Shown here piece after piece: positions 34,474 to 45,317 of a DNA stretch of 64,000 bases (positions are counted from its first letter, which is position 1; the number at the start of each line of letters is the position of its first letter). The stretch spans positions 377,207,348 to 377,271,347 of the forward strand of contig NC_064614.1 in the NCBI RefSeq assembly GCF_023898315.1, written 5' to 3'. The stretch is from Schistocerca nitens (Eukaryota > Arthropoda > Insecta > Orthoptera > Acrididae). The position numbers and the translations under genes are program-made. The notes under the pieces were generated by a model. The model worked only from the letters and a program-made list of their open reading frames with translations. It ran no database searches and was not told the origin of the DNA.

Positions 34474-36530
34474 AAAAGGAATTGTTCGGATGGGACGGAA
34501 ATCGATAGAAGTGAAGTGTATGTACTCGTCCGGGCCTCTCCAGGCGCATCTTCACTAGCCACCGGGTCTCGTTTCAGAAAGAGTCTCATCACTGAAGAAA
34601 ATTCTACTCCATTCAATGATATTCCAGGCCGAGGACGCGTCTGAAGACACCTCGCATTGCAGTGGAATACCAACCTGGCTGTCGTCTGTCTCACGGCCCG
34701 AGGACCAAGACTGATGGTTTGGGTACCATTTCATTTCATAGCAGACCCCTTTGGCCGTCAGCCACGGCACTCTTACAGCACAGAGGTAAGTCAACGGTAT
34801 TCTACGCACCGTTTTGCTGCCCTAGACTTACATTTCAGCAAGATAATGACCGCCCGCAAACGACGAGTGTTTTTCCTGCTTGTCTTCCTGCTTGCCAAAC
34901 TCTTGTCGGCAAGGACGCGGATCTCTCCCGTACTGACAAGGGAACCTCCCCATCGCACCCCCCTCAGATTTAGTTATAAGTTTGCACAGTGGATAGGCCT
35001 TGAAAAACTGAACACAGATCAATCGAGAGAACAGGAAGAAGTTGTGTGGAACTATGAAAAAAATAAGTAAAATATATAAACTGAGTAGTCCGTGTGCAAC
35101 ATAGGCAACATCAAGGATAATGTAAGCTCAGGAGCGCCGTGGTCCCGTGGTTAGCGTGAGCAGCTGCCGAACGAGAGGTCTTTGGTTAAAGTCTTCCCTC
35201 GAGTGAAAAGATTTCTTTCTGTATTTTCGCAAAGTTATGATCTGTCCGTTCGTTCATTGACGTCTCTGTTCACTGTAATAAGTTTAGTGTCTGTGTTTTG
35301 CGACCACACCGCAAAACCGTGCGATTAGTAGACCAAAGGACGTTCCTCGCCAATGGGAACCGAAAACATTTTATCGCAAGGTCATAGGTCAATCGATTCC
35401 TCCACAGGAAAACACGTCTAATATATTCTATACGACACTGGTGACGGCATGTGCGTCATATGGCAGGAATATGTTGTCAAACCACCTAACTTGTACACTT
35501 GGCGAATGGGTAAAAAGATCGTTCTACCTTGCCCGATTTAGGTTTTCTTGCGCATGTAATAATCACTCCCAAAAAAGTGATGAAAACATAAGAGTTTTTC
35601 ACATAAACTGCAACAAATGAATGCAACAGTTTCACAGTCGCACAGTTTTCCTTGTGCTCTGTCAAAACATATGTTTTTAACGTTTTCAAATTTTTCCGTG
35701 TGTAGACCGTCAAATCCTGCATATGTCCAAGCAAATCTGAACATGTCCTGGAATTTTGGAGAGAGAAGTTGATTATGTGTGAGTGCCTGAACTTTGATAA
35801 TTGTCTGAAAATAAAAAATTAAACTGTTAACTTCTTTTTTTTTGCATTTTGTTCGTTATTGATCGTTGTGTTTGGTCGTTGCGGACGTCGCAAGACATTC
35901 TGTTCAAGTTCGGTGGTTGATGCTTCCACTCAGTTTTTTTATTACAGAGGCCAACCGGCTCTCTGACCGAACACGCGCAGCTACCGTTCCGTTCACTCGA
36001 GGGAAGACTTGAACCAAGGACCTCTTGTTCCGCAGTTGCTCACGCTAACCATGGGACCACGGCGCTCCTGAGCTCACATTATCCTTGATGTTGCCTATGC
36101 TGCACATGGACTACTCAGTTTATACATTTTGCTTATTTTTTCATAGTTCCACTCAACTTCGTCCTGTTTTCTCGATTGATCTGTGTTCAGTTTTTCAAGG
36201 CCTATCCACTGTGCAAACTTATAACTAAATCTGAGGGGGGTGCGATGGGGAGGTTCCCTTGTGAGAATGTTTGTAGCAATATGGGCAGGGTCCTCCAAAC
36301 AGTTCGAGATTTTGATGATTTAACGAGCGAATTGGACGAATTTGCCACAGTAACCTTTACGAGGACATCCAACAACTGCTTGCATAAAGGATACAGCTGG
36401 ATCAACGCGTTATTCACTTGCTCTATTTGTGAAGCTCTTTCTTTTGACTGTACCGTTCAATTTTTCTGAAACTATAATCATTTGACATCACTTCAACTAA
36501 TACCCGTCCCATTCGGATAATTGTCTCTTT
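34474..36530 (+). mobile_element. Degenerate Tc1-like element split by a foldback insertion
   Basis: Inverted ends TTGTTCGGATGGGACGG (34483-34499) and its inverse near 36505-36522 bound the remnant. The plus strand contains GTISFHSRP and the second catalytic block FQQDNDRPQ (34830s) up to DLSRT at 34935. It resumes at 36265 with NVCSNMGRVLQ and DFDDLTSELDEF. Removing 34937-36261 plus one TGA copy restores the frame across the SP(I/T)E-type block. The segment 34500-34650 encodes the first catalytic block (WSRIFFSDET) on the minus strand, so part of the element is inverted. Confidence 0.75.
34937..36261. mobile_element. Foldback element with ~270-bp TIRs containing tRNA-like motifs
   Basis: The 1325-bp unit starts CAAGGGAACCTCCCCATCGC and ends with the inverse. 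The TIRs 34937-35207 and 35992-36261 look about 95% identical. The 3-bp repeat TGA flanks it (34934-34936 and 36262-36264). Each TIR carries a tRNA-like stretch, TGGTTAGCGTGAGC then a box B-like GGTTCAAGTC (GGTTAAAGTC on the left). I recognise no protein in the roughly 780-bp interior, so it is non-autonomous. The superfamily is uncertain; a 3-bp target site would fit Harbinger- or CACTA-like mechanisms. Confidence 0.85.
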
Positions 36531-36953
36531 GTGAGTCATGTCTTTTTAGAGTATATTGGGACGAAAAAGAAGACTTCCACACGAGAGTGCGGAAGCGTAT
36601 TTTGGCATGTAGCCTCCGACAGACGGCGCTGGGACGACGAACGGCAGCGAACAGGATCGGCACTCGGTGCTCTCGCTCCCAGGCTCTTGGTTCACATCCG
36701 CACAGGTGGCATAACTGTCCTTGTCGCTAGCGATAAGAGAAACGTCGCTTTTGACGACACAGTTTGGCACCTCCACGTCCGGCCATTTCCCATTTATACT
36801 AGAATAAATAGTATAGTTTAGTCATAGCTCAGCAGTGTGTTCGTCGCACCTGAACACGTCGGTCAGTCGCACCGATGAAACACTGTGGAAATTTCACATC
36901 ATCTGACGTTCTCCCGGGAAAGCCACAAGTAACACGTTATTCTGTGAATGTCC

Positions 36954-37180
36954 GCCCCGGGTAGCTGAGTGGTCAGCGCGACAAAATATCACTCCTATGG
37001 GACCGGGTTCGATTCCCAGCTGGGTCGGAGATTTTCTCCGCTGAGGGACTAGATATTGTGTTGTCCTAATCATCACCATTTCATCCCCATCGACGCAGAA
37101 GTCGCCGAAGTGGCGTCAAATCGAAAGACTTGCACCCGGCGAACAGTCTGCCGGACGGGAGGCCCTAGTCACACGACATA
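36954..37180 (+). repeat. tRNA-derived SINE (same family as 1735-1970)
   Basis: The head CCGGGTAGCTGAGTGGTCAG with box B GGTTCGATTCCC is followed by GTCGGAGATTTTCTCCG and CATCCCCATCGACGC, ending CACACGACATAAAA. It is better preserved than the copy at 1735. No clear duplication was found. Confidence 0.85.
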
Positions 37181-37754
37181 AAACGATTGTGCAAATAGTA
37201 GTATATGTGTCTCCCATGATTATTATTCGAAATACGAACTGTTTCCGCTTAGGAGGTCTTTTGCTACACGCAGACCATTTCATCTGAGTTCTAGAAGTCT
37301 GCTAAAGTGAGAAAGCCCATGTTTATAGATGGGTGAAACATGCGCTTTCTTGCAATAGCTAAACTTGATACTTGACTCGAGGAAACGGAGCGAAATACTA
37401 GATAAGAGTCAAGCTATGAACTTGAAGCGTATGTGTAGAATTTCATAGCTGCGCTGTCACGGTCTATGAACCTGTCAACGATTAAGTTTTCCTTAAAACA
37501 CAAAGGCCCATAATATCTACACTGTCCAGTCACATTAACGTGACCAGTGGTCAAAAGCCTGAATAACTATCTTTTTCAGGGCGGACCGCTGTGACACGTT
37601 TGGGAAGAGAGTCAGTAAGATTTGGAAGTTACCGGCAGTGATGTGGAACGTTTCCGACACAAGTGCCGTGACCAGCTGCGCTAAGTTTCTCGGTTGAGAA
37701 TCCATGACACGAAAAGCCCGATCTAGGTGGTCCGACAGATTGTACATTTGATTT

Positions 37755-37958
37755 TTAAAAAAATGGTTCAAATGGCTCTGAGCACTATGCGACTTAACTT
37801 CTGAGGTCATCAGTCGCCTAGAACTTAGAACTAATTAAACCTAACTAACCTAAGAACATCACACACATCCATGCCCGAGGTAGGATTCGAACCTGTGACC
37901 GTAGCGGCCGCTCGGCTCCAGACTGTAGCGCCTAGAACAGCACGGCCACTCCGACCGG
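37755..37958 (-). repeat. tRNA-derived SINE, full length (family A)
   Basis: It is inserted in the Tc1-like element with a perfect 10-bp duplication, catttgattt, at 37745-37754 and 37959-37968. Box B GGTTCGAATCC is intact on the minus strand. Confidence 0.92.
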
Positions 37959-38080
37959 CATTTGATTTAAATCTGGGGAGTCTGGTGGCCAGGGGAGTAC
38001 GGTAAACTCATCCTGGAGCTCTTTGAAACGCACTCGTACACTGCGAGCTGTGTGAGACGTTGCATTGTTCTGCTGGTAGA

Positions 38081-38194
38081 CTGGGTGTTGTGTGATGTCC
38101 TTAGGTTAGTTAGGTTTAAGTAGTTCTAAGTTCTAGGTGGCCGATGACCTCAGATGTTAAGTCCCATAGTGCTCAGAGCCATTTGAACCATTTT
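38081..38194 (+). repeat. 5'-truncated SINE (family A)
   Basis: Only the 3' 114 bp is present (GTGTGATGTCCTTAGGTTAG to GAACCATTTT). The tRNA-like head is missing. A perfect 13-bp duplication, ttctgctggtaga, flanks it (38068-38080 and 38195-38207), so it inserted already truncated, as expected of target-primed reverse transcription. Confidence 0.92.
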
Positions 38195-39179
38195 TTCTGC
38201 TGGTAGATGCTGTTGCACCGAGGAAAACTAACTGCATTTAGAGGTAAACATGGCCCCCAAGGATAAATGCATACTTGTGTTGACCCATTGGCCTTCCAGA
38301 ATGACGATATCATCCATAGAATGCCACGAAGACATTCCCCAAATCATAACGCTCCCCCCTCCGGCCTGAAACCTATCGAACGATCCAACGGCCATCTGTC
38401 CGATGGAGCTCAAAACGTGACTCATCTGAAAAGGCGACCTGTCGAGAATCAGTGGACGTCCAGTTGCGGTACTGGCTTGCAAATTCCAGCCTTCGACGCC
38501 TATGAACAGCAGTCAGTGTAGGTACATGAACCTTGCACTTGCTGCGGAGGTCCCCACGCAGCAACGATCGCCAACTGGTTGTTGAGGAGCCAATGTTGCT
38601 AGCCCCTTGGTTCATCCGGGCGGTCAGCGGCTCAACAGTTGATCGTCTATTGGCCCATACACAAAGCCGCAGCCATCGTTCGCCTCGGCGCCAGTTTGGT
38701 AACACCATTCTGCCACGCGCCGTATAGTTTAAAAACGGTGGCACGCGGACAGTTTGCAAACTTAGCCGTTTCGGAAATACCTCCACCCTTGACCGGAAAC
38801 ACGATGATCATGCCCTTTCAGATGTCAGGTAAATAGCTCCGTTTCCACGTTACGACAACGACGGCACTGGTGTCCGCGTCCCCCACCCCCGGCACGCTTT
38901 GTATATCATCCACCGAGCTGCTTCCTGCCGTCTCTGAGTGGTTATTGCATGTTGACGTCGAACATTAGCGACTGTCATATTAATGTGAATGGATCGAGTA
39001 TTAAACAACTTTGAACTGATACAGCAATTAAATACTGCCACCATTCATGTGAATCTCCTTCGTAAATGAGCACTGCATGACACCTTCATCGTCCTTACTG
39101 TCTTTTGAAGCCACATGTTGTAGTCGAAGTGTCGTTAATAAGTGTCTGAGTGCTGGAAGTGTTCAAATGCTTTGAAACA

Positions 39180-39440
39180 TTGTTTCGGAGAGGCATCACG
39201 ATTAGATTTTTCTATTTTAGTTACTGAAAACAATGGGAATTGGCCTTCTGGTAGGCAATTTGCCTTTGGCGGGAAAGTGTTGTCCCAACTGAGCCTTCCA
39301 AGCACGGAACAGGTCCCGCTAGTGAAAGTTGTTCTCCTGCCTACAAAACCCCACAAATGTTCTCCTGCACAAGCTACGGGGCTATCAATTCCAGAAGAAA
39401 AGCTACTATTGAGAAATGGCTTACAAGGGAGCATTTCTTG
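39180..39440 (-). repeat. Ancient single-arm copy of the tRNA-bearing retroposon
   Basis: TTTGCCTTTGGCGGGAAAGTG, CCAACTGAGCCTTCCAAGCACG (39260-39305) and CTCCTGC...AGAAGAAAAGCTACTATTGAGAAATGGCTTA (39362-39422) align in order with the arm of the palindrome at 5216-5496, with many substitutions. It has one arm only. The open frames on both strands here (99 and 104 codons) are by-products. Confidence 0.6.
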
Positions 39441-41329
39441 ATGAAACAAGGCGGGTGTGTAGAGGGGGCAAAATAATACAATACGTATTTTTTGTTTGTG
39501 TTAGGGTGAAAACACCCCGGGAGGTAATTTGACATATTAGGTTTGGAGAGAACATCAGCGGAACGATGATATATAAAGAAGTTTATACGTAATTAAGTTT
39601 ATATGTAATTACGTTCTTGAAAGCTATATAATCCGATTTTGTAATCATTTAAAATTTTACAGAATACATCAAGACCATTAATTAGTTATGAAAAGTGAAA
39701 AGTTTGTTACAACATTAATTAAAGAAGCCTGTTTCTAAAGTACCATTTTTGGAAAATAAGCTGTACACCATATATTGTCAGTTTTTTCAACATACCCAAT
39801 TAAAATATCTGAACATTCTATGTTAGTCCAGTTATTTGTTTCACTAATATCTGTTTTATGTTTTAAATTGTTATTTTACATTTTACATTTATTTTTGTAT
39901 TTTTTTAGGTTACCATTTCGCATACATGTATTCTGTTTATTGAAAGTAATAGGTAATTCATTATTATGGTACAAAATCGTTGCAATATTGATAATTAGTA
40001 AACAAATGTTTGAAACATAACATTTCCTTACACCACGCACATAAATAGAACGAAATTTCGTCTCCCAATATACACGGCAGAGAACACAATATAAAACAAA
40101 ATTTAGCGGGATATAAAATTGTCACAGGTGACCCTCTTAACAGCCTGATTGGTATCAAGCATATTTTAGTAAATTAATAAGCCTTGGCGAAGAGAATGTG
40201 CTAGTGAATGCAGCTTGATTATATCGTTTCTCAAATGGAAATTGACATCATCATTCAACAGAACTAGGTATGAACATCTCCTCACAAAATTCTTCCAACA
40301 TCGAAGGCTGTGCACCTCTTGCGACCGTACCTGTGCTGTGGAGCCCTTTGGGATCACCAGATGAAGAACTTCCTTGTCGTCGAGTGTGATGCTAAAACAG
40401 GTTTTCCACACTGACCGCCCGCCTTCTCTCAGTTTTGAAAGAAACTAATAGTGAGTTTGGACCGAGAATTCCATAACCTCTCTTTAAAGTCCCAAATATC
40501 CTGCTGACAGCACATAAATCTACTAAGCAAACGTCTGATCAGGTCAAAATATACCAGAACCATGTTTTCTTTCCCAGTGAGAGAGGAAAATCGATATTAT
40601 TATTAGATTCTTGAGGCTGTCAATGTGAAAGAACCGTATAGAGCATTACTTGTTCAGTGAAAGATATGTGTTCCATAGAAGCGAAGATGAACAAGTGCTC
40701 ATGGCTTTTCAATTATGCATTCTAGAGCCCAAGTTTATAAGAATTTTTTTCTTCTTTGGACCATATTGTCATCTCCGAAAGTTTGTCGGTGGAGGTATGT
40801 TCACTTTGCATGCTTCTGACTTGAACTACAGTTTCTGCAAATAGTCACATTTAGATTAACCACCCTGGAGAGGAACGTAGCGAGTCCGTCGAAACGTCGG
40901 CAGTTCAGTCATTTTAGCAGTTTACAATAACGCGGCTCAATACCCAAAATCGCTTTATTCAAAAGATTTCTCTACCCTTCCACTCTTGATGAGGTCGTTA
41001 ATGAAACAAACACTGAAATCTTTCTGTACTAACTTTTATTTGTCCTATTTTGTTAGCATGATCATTTCTTCCTGCGCAGGTGGGTGTCAACAATACGGAG
41101 TGATTCAGCTTCCCCTACCGCTGTCGTTTTATGCAACCTCCAATGTTAGGCCTGGTCTTCAAAAATCATGTGTGAGAGTTTCAGACTTCCTCGCTCGCTA
41201 CCCGCAAACTATTAGTCCTACAGGAAAAACCGAGTGGAGATTTTTGTAGGAAGTTTAATGCAGTTAAATGTTGTGCTGGAATACGACTTCGCTAGAGGCT
41301 CTAGTTTTCGAGTTATTCAAGAAAAGCAT
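39441..41329. other. Unassigned stretch
   Basis: I recognise no gene. GTCCGTCGAAACGTCGGCAGTTCAG (40885-40910) resembles a motif I associate with Penelope-like repeat ends, at low confidence. Confidence 0.4.
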
Positions 41330-41835
41330 ACATACGATGGTCTTTCGTTGCTCTTTGCGGTCTTCTGTTAGGCGGCGAGGAACCCAGCGGGCACACCCCA
41401 AGTGACGGAGTACCAACAAAGACATTCAGTTGTGCAGCAAGGTGCTTGATTGTGATTCTTCGATCACTTCCAATGAGAGTGTCGGCACGTTTCAACGCTG
41501 CAGGAGTCACAGTTGCAGCCGACCTATATGCGGTAAATTGGACAAGTTGTAAGTAGGCTGTTTAGGTTTTTATATTGGTAACGCCAAGTAGCACTCTGTA
41601 TGAAAATCACTGGCTGTGTTGTGTGCAGTCTGTGGCTGGTTGGCATTGTTGTAATATTCGCTATTACAGTGTTGGGCATCTGGATGTGAACAGCGCGTAG
41701 CGTTGCGCAGTTGGAGGTGAGCCGTCAGCAGTGGTGGATGTTGGAAGTTATATGGCGGAGTTTTGAGAGCGGATGATCTGGACGTGTGTCCATCAGAGAG
41801 TAAATTTGTGAGACTGGATGTCATGAACTGATATA

Positions 41836-43172
41836 CGAGGGCAGTTCAATAAGTAATGCAACACTTTTTTTCTGAAACAGGGGTTGTTTTATTCAGCATT
41901 GAAATACACCAGGTTATTCCCCAATCTTTTAGCTACACAACACTATTTTTCAACGTAATCTCCATTCAATGCTACGGCCTTACGCCACCTTGAAATGAGG
42001 GCCTGTATGCCTGCACGGTACCATTCCACTGGTCGATGTCGGAGCCAACGTCGTACTGCATCAATAACTTCTTCATCATCCGCGTAGTGCGTCCCACGGA
42101 TTGCGTCCTTCATTGGGCCAAACATACGGAAATCCGACGGTGCGAGATCGGGGCTGTAGGGTGCATGAGGAAGAACAGTCCACTGAAGTTTTGTGAGCTC
42201 CTCTCGGGTGCGAAGACTTGTGTGAGGTCTTGCGTTGTCATGAAGAAGGAGAAGTTCGTTCTGATTTTTGTGCCTACGAACACGCTGAAGTCGTTTCTTC
42301 AATTTCTGAAGAGTAGCACAATACACTTCAGAGTTGATCGTTTGACCATGGGGAAGGACATCGAACAGAATATCCCCTTCAGCGTCCCAGAAGACTGTAA
42401 CCATGACTTTACCGGCTGAGGGTATGGCTTTAAACTTTTTCCTGGTAGGGGAGTGGGTGTGGCGCCACTCCATTGATTGCCGTTTTGTTTCAGGTTCGAA
42501 GTGATGAACCCATGTTTCATCGCCTGTAACAATCTTTGACAAGAAATTGTCACCCTCAGCCACATGACGAGCAAGCAATTCCGCACAGATGGTTCTCCTT
42601 TGCTCTTTATGGTGTTCTGTTAGACAACGAGGGACCCAGCGGGAACAAACCTTTGAATATCTCAACTGGTGAACAATTGTGACAGCACTACCAACAGAGA
42701 TGTCAAGTTGAGCACTGAGTTGTTTGACGGTGATCCGTCGATCATCTCAAACGAGTGTGTTCGCACGCTCCGCCATTGCAGGAGTCACAGCTGTGCACGG
42801 CCGGACCGCACGCGGGAGATCAGACAGTCTTGCATGACCTTGCGGCGATGATGACACACGCTTTGCCCAACGACTCACCGTGCTTTTCTCCACTGCCAGA
42901 TCACCATAGACATTCTGCAAGCGCCTATGAATATCTGAGATGCTCTGGTTTTCCGCCAAAAGAAACTCGATCACTGCTCGTTGTTTGCAACGCACATCCG
43001 TTACAGACGCTATTTTAACTGCTCCGTACAGGGCTGCCACCTGTCGGAAGTCAATGAAACTATACGAGACGAAGCGGGAATGTTTGAAAATATTCCACAA
43101 GAAATTTCCGGTTTTTTCAACCAAAATTGGCCGAGAAAAAAAATGTGTTGCATTACTTATTGAACTGCCCTC

Positions 43173-43173
<1 letters not shown>
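41836..43173 (-). mobile_element. Near-intact mariner transposon
   Basis: The element is 1338 bp between TA dinucleotides (41834-41835 and 43174-43175). The inverted ends CGAGGGCAGTTCAATAAGTA are identical over 29 bp. It is the youngest mariner of the window, related to the copies at 3922-5035 and 41330-44212. It sits inside the LTR, next to a (TA)n tract. Confidence 0.93.
41943..43013 (-). pseudogene. Mariner transposase with one stop and a lost start codon
   Basis: The minus frame runs from ATAGCGTCTGTAACG at 43013, where an ATG start is expected, through SVTDVRCKQRAVIEFLLAEN and the helix-turn-helix to a TGA at 42744-42746. The same frame then continues unbroken to the stop at 41943. The motifs are GDETWVHHFEPETKRQS, HDNARPHTS and YSPDLAPSDF. 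The D-D spacing is 34 and all three aspartates are present. The stop lies in NTLV*DDRR, where CGA (Arg) is expected. So two base changes separate this from an apparently complete frame of about 356 codons. Confidence 0.9.

Positions 43174-43231
<58 letters not shown>
43174..43231. repeat. (TA)n microsatellite
   Basis: About 29 TA units follow directly on the mariner right end. TA is also the mariner target, so the element may have inserted at the edge of an existing tract. Confidence 0.97.
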
Positions 43232-43233
<2 letters not shown>

Positions 43234-43441
43234 GACTTTTGAACACTATTAAGGTAAATACATTGTTTGTTCTCTATCAAACTCTTTCATTTGCTAACTA
43301 TGCCTATCAGTAGTTAGTGCCTTCAGTAGTTAGAATCTTTTATTTAGCTCTCAGTATTGGCGCTCGCTGTATTGCAGTAGTTCGAGTAACGAAGATTTTT
43401 GTGATGTAAGTGATTCATGAAAGGTATAGGTTATTGTTAGT

Positions 43442-43643
43442 TCAAAATGGTTCAAATGGCTCTGAGCACTATGGGACTCAACTTCTGAAGTCATTAGTCC
43501 CCTAGAACTTAGAACTAGTTAAACCTAACTAACCTAAAGCCATCACAAACATCCATGCCCGAGGCCGGATTCGAACCTGCGACCGTAGCGGTCTTGCGGT
43601 TCCAGACTGCAGCGCCTTTACCCGCACGGCCACTTCGGCCGGC
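43442..43643 (-). repeat. tRNA-derived SINE, full length (family A)
   Basis: It is inserted in the LTR with a perfect 11-bp duplication, ttattgttagt, at 43431-43441 and 43644-43654. Confidence 0.92.
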
Positions 43644-44261
43644 TTATTGTTAGTCAGGGCCATTATTTTGTATGGATTATTGAAAGTCAGACTGCGTTGC
43701 GCTAAAAATATTGTGTGTCAATTGAGTGATGATCAGAATAACTAAAGACAGAAATGTCTGAGTACGTTCAGTTTTGCTCAGCCGTTTGAAAATCAAATAA
43801 TGTAAAGGGTTTATCAGCACAGTTATTCACTAACTTTTCTAAGGGGAGGTTTCAAAGTATACGCGACCTTGTAGTGACGATGACAGACTCCTCACCCAAC
43901 GACTCGCCGTGCTTTTGTTCACTGCCACGTCTCCATAGATATTCTACAAGCGCCTAAGAATATCTGCGGTGCTCTTGTTTCCCACCAAAAGAAACTCAAT
44001 AACAGTTTTCTTCTTGTAACACACCACTGTCACATACGCCATTTTGATGGCTACGTTTAGCGCTGCCACCTATCGGAGTTTAATGAAAGCATAGGGGGTG
44101 AAGCGGGAATATTTTACGATGTCCCATAACAAATTCTGGATTTTTTAAACTGAAATAGGCCGAGAAAAGAAATGTGCTGCGTTTGTTATTGAACGCCCCT
44201 TGTACATGTGAACCATACATTTGTTTCAACGTAACTAATCGTTCTGCCATTGTATTGTCCT

Positions 44262-44452
44262 AGAACGGCGGTTCCTGACCTTTCTTCGGCCACTACAATA
44301 ATCTATTATCTAGTATCCCTCGCCTCGCCTACCTCACTCTCACACGTCAACCGCTTCTCCCCGCCATCGTCCACTTTAACACCTAACTAATGTTTATAAT
44401 GAAAAAGAATTTTCTTTGAAAACTTCTGTTTTTTAAAATGATAAATGTTAAA

Positions 44453-44497
<45 letters not shown>

Positions 44498-45220
44498 GGT
44501 GTTCATGTGTGCTATAACGAATAATGAAACAGTTTCCGGTGAATAGCGAGTGCTACCTACAACTCAGTCACGAATGCTAGCTTCACCCACACTATGCATC
44601 CCCTAGTTAAAATGTCAGCACTCTAGTTACCGTCTGTAAATCACTTGACTACTGCACTCCTTACTTCTGAAATGGCAAACACTGCAAGATTTCAGACTGT
44701 TAACGCTTTCTGTCTGACTACTTTAATAACAAAAATAATGATAATAATTCCGTGTACAGCGCTAAAGTGTTTTGCTACCAATTACTTCATATGTTTGTTT
44801 CAAAGTAAGTAATGAAGCCATTTCTGGTCTATAGCAGGAACTACCTACAATTTGCAGAAGACATTCTCATGAGATATTTAGCATTTGTTAAGTACGTCTT
44901 ACATTTATTATCATAGATTTACAATTCAAAGCTAAGAGTATGTGGGCAGTCGGTGGTCTATATGAGGTGCATGTGACATCCATCGCATTGTGTCAAGCGT
45001 AACTGATAGTAAGTGAGCAAAATAGTAATTAATGATAACTTATTAATCAGTATTAAAGTATTACAAAATTGTGATAATAGTAATGTTGTTTTAAAAGTAA
45101 TTTAGTTTAATGACTGAAACACAATCACACCCTACTGATTTTTTACCCCTTAGAAAATCTCATGTTACCCCCCCTGGGGATAATTACACTCAAATTAGAA
45201 ACAACTGCCCTATGGAATAG
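44262..45220. mobile_element. Possible non-autonomous hAT-like element
   Basis: The left end CTAGAACGGCGGTTCCTGACC and the right end GAAACAACTGCCCTATGG (inverse CCATAGGGCAGTTGTTTC) resemble imperfect hAT termini of the CAG(T/C)GGTTC type. No 8-bp duplication or transposase is visible. A (GT)n tract lies inside (44458-44500). This is tentative. Confidence 0.3.
44458..44500. repeat. (GT)n microsatellite
   Basis: An uninterrupted GT run changes to GGGT units at its right end. Confidence 0.95.
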
Positions 45221-45317
45221 CTGCAGTAATTTAGTTTGAGAACTGGCATCGTTCAAATCAAGACATGTGTAAGTTGATATCCAGTAATGCTGCTCGTGGT
45301 AATCCTGTCGTGTGATA

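Larger units (their letters stand above)
37518..39000 (-). mobile_element. Tc1-like element interrupted by two SINEs
   Basis: TA and the inverted ends TCCAGTCACATTAACGTGAC (left) and an inverse reading CCATTCACATTAATATGAC (right) bound it. Minus-strand coding pieces in order are: a helix-turn-helix region then FASQYRNWTSTDSRQVAFSD and ESRFELHRTDGR (to 38373), GGGSVMIWGMSSWHSMDDIV (38340s), and LSDHLDRAFRVMDSQPRNL (37735 down). Frameshifts separate the pieces. The SINEs at 37755-37958 and 38081-38194 fall within the coding part. Confidence 0.85.
41548..43854. mobile_element. Probable solo LTR, itself carrying a mariner and a SINE
   Basis: It begins TGTAAGTAGGCTGTTTAGG and ends AAGGGGAGGTTTCA (TG...CA). 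A 4-bp duplication, aagt, flanks it (41544-41547 and 43855-43858), and its removal rejoins the old mariner. Without the inserted mariner (41836-43173) and SINE (43442-43643) it is about 750 bp, a normal LTR length. I recall this sequence as a common grasshopper repeat. No internal coding region is present, so it is a solo LTR or a non-coding LTR-like element. The orientation is uncertain. Confidence 0.65.
41330..44212 (-). mobile_element. Old mariner copy, outer layer of a nested insertion
   Basis: This mariner is present as two pieces, 41330-41547 and 43855-44212, both minus strand. The first matches the transposase section around LTEHHKEQR and the helix-turn-helix. The second continues directly with the upstream coding part (CCCAACGACTCGCCGTGC) and the 5' leader and TIR (GTTATTGAACGCCCCTTGTA). 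The left end is truncated. The break point is exactly the LTR insertion at 41548-43854. Confidence 0.85.

Noticed and set aside
42747-43280. Tyr-Ile repeat protein segment at the start of a 177-codon minus frame
   Set aside because: The YIYIYI run is translation of the (TA)n microsatellite outside the mariner. The real transposase would start near 43013.
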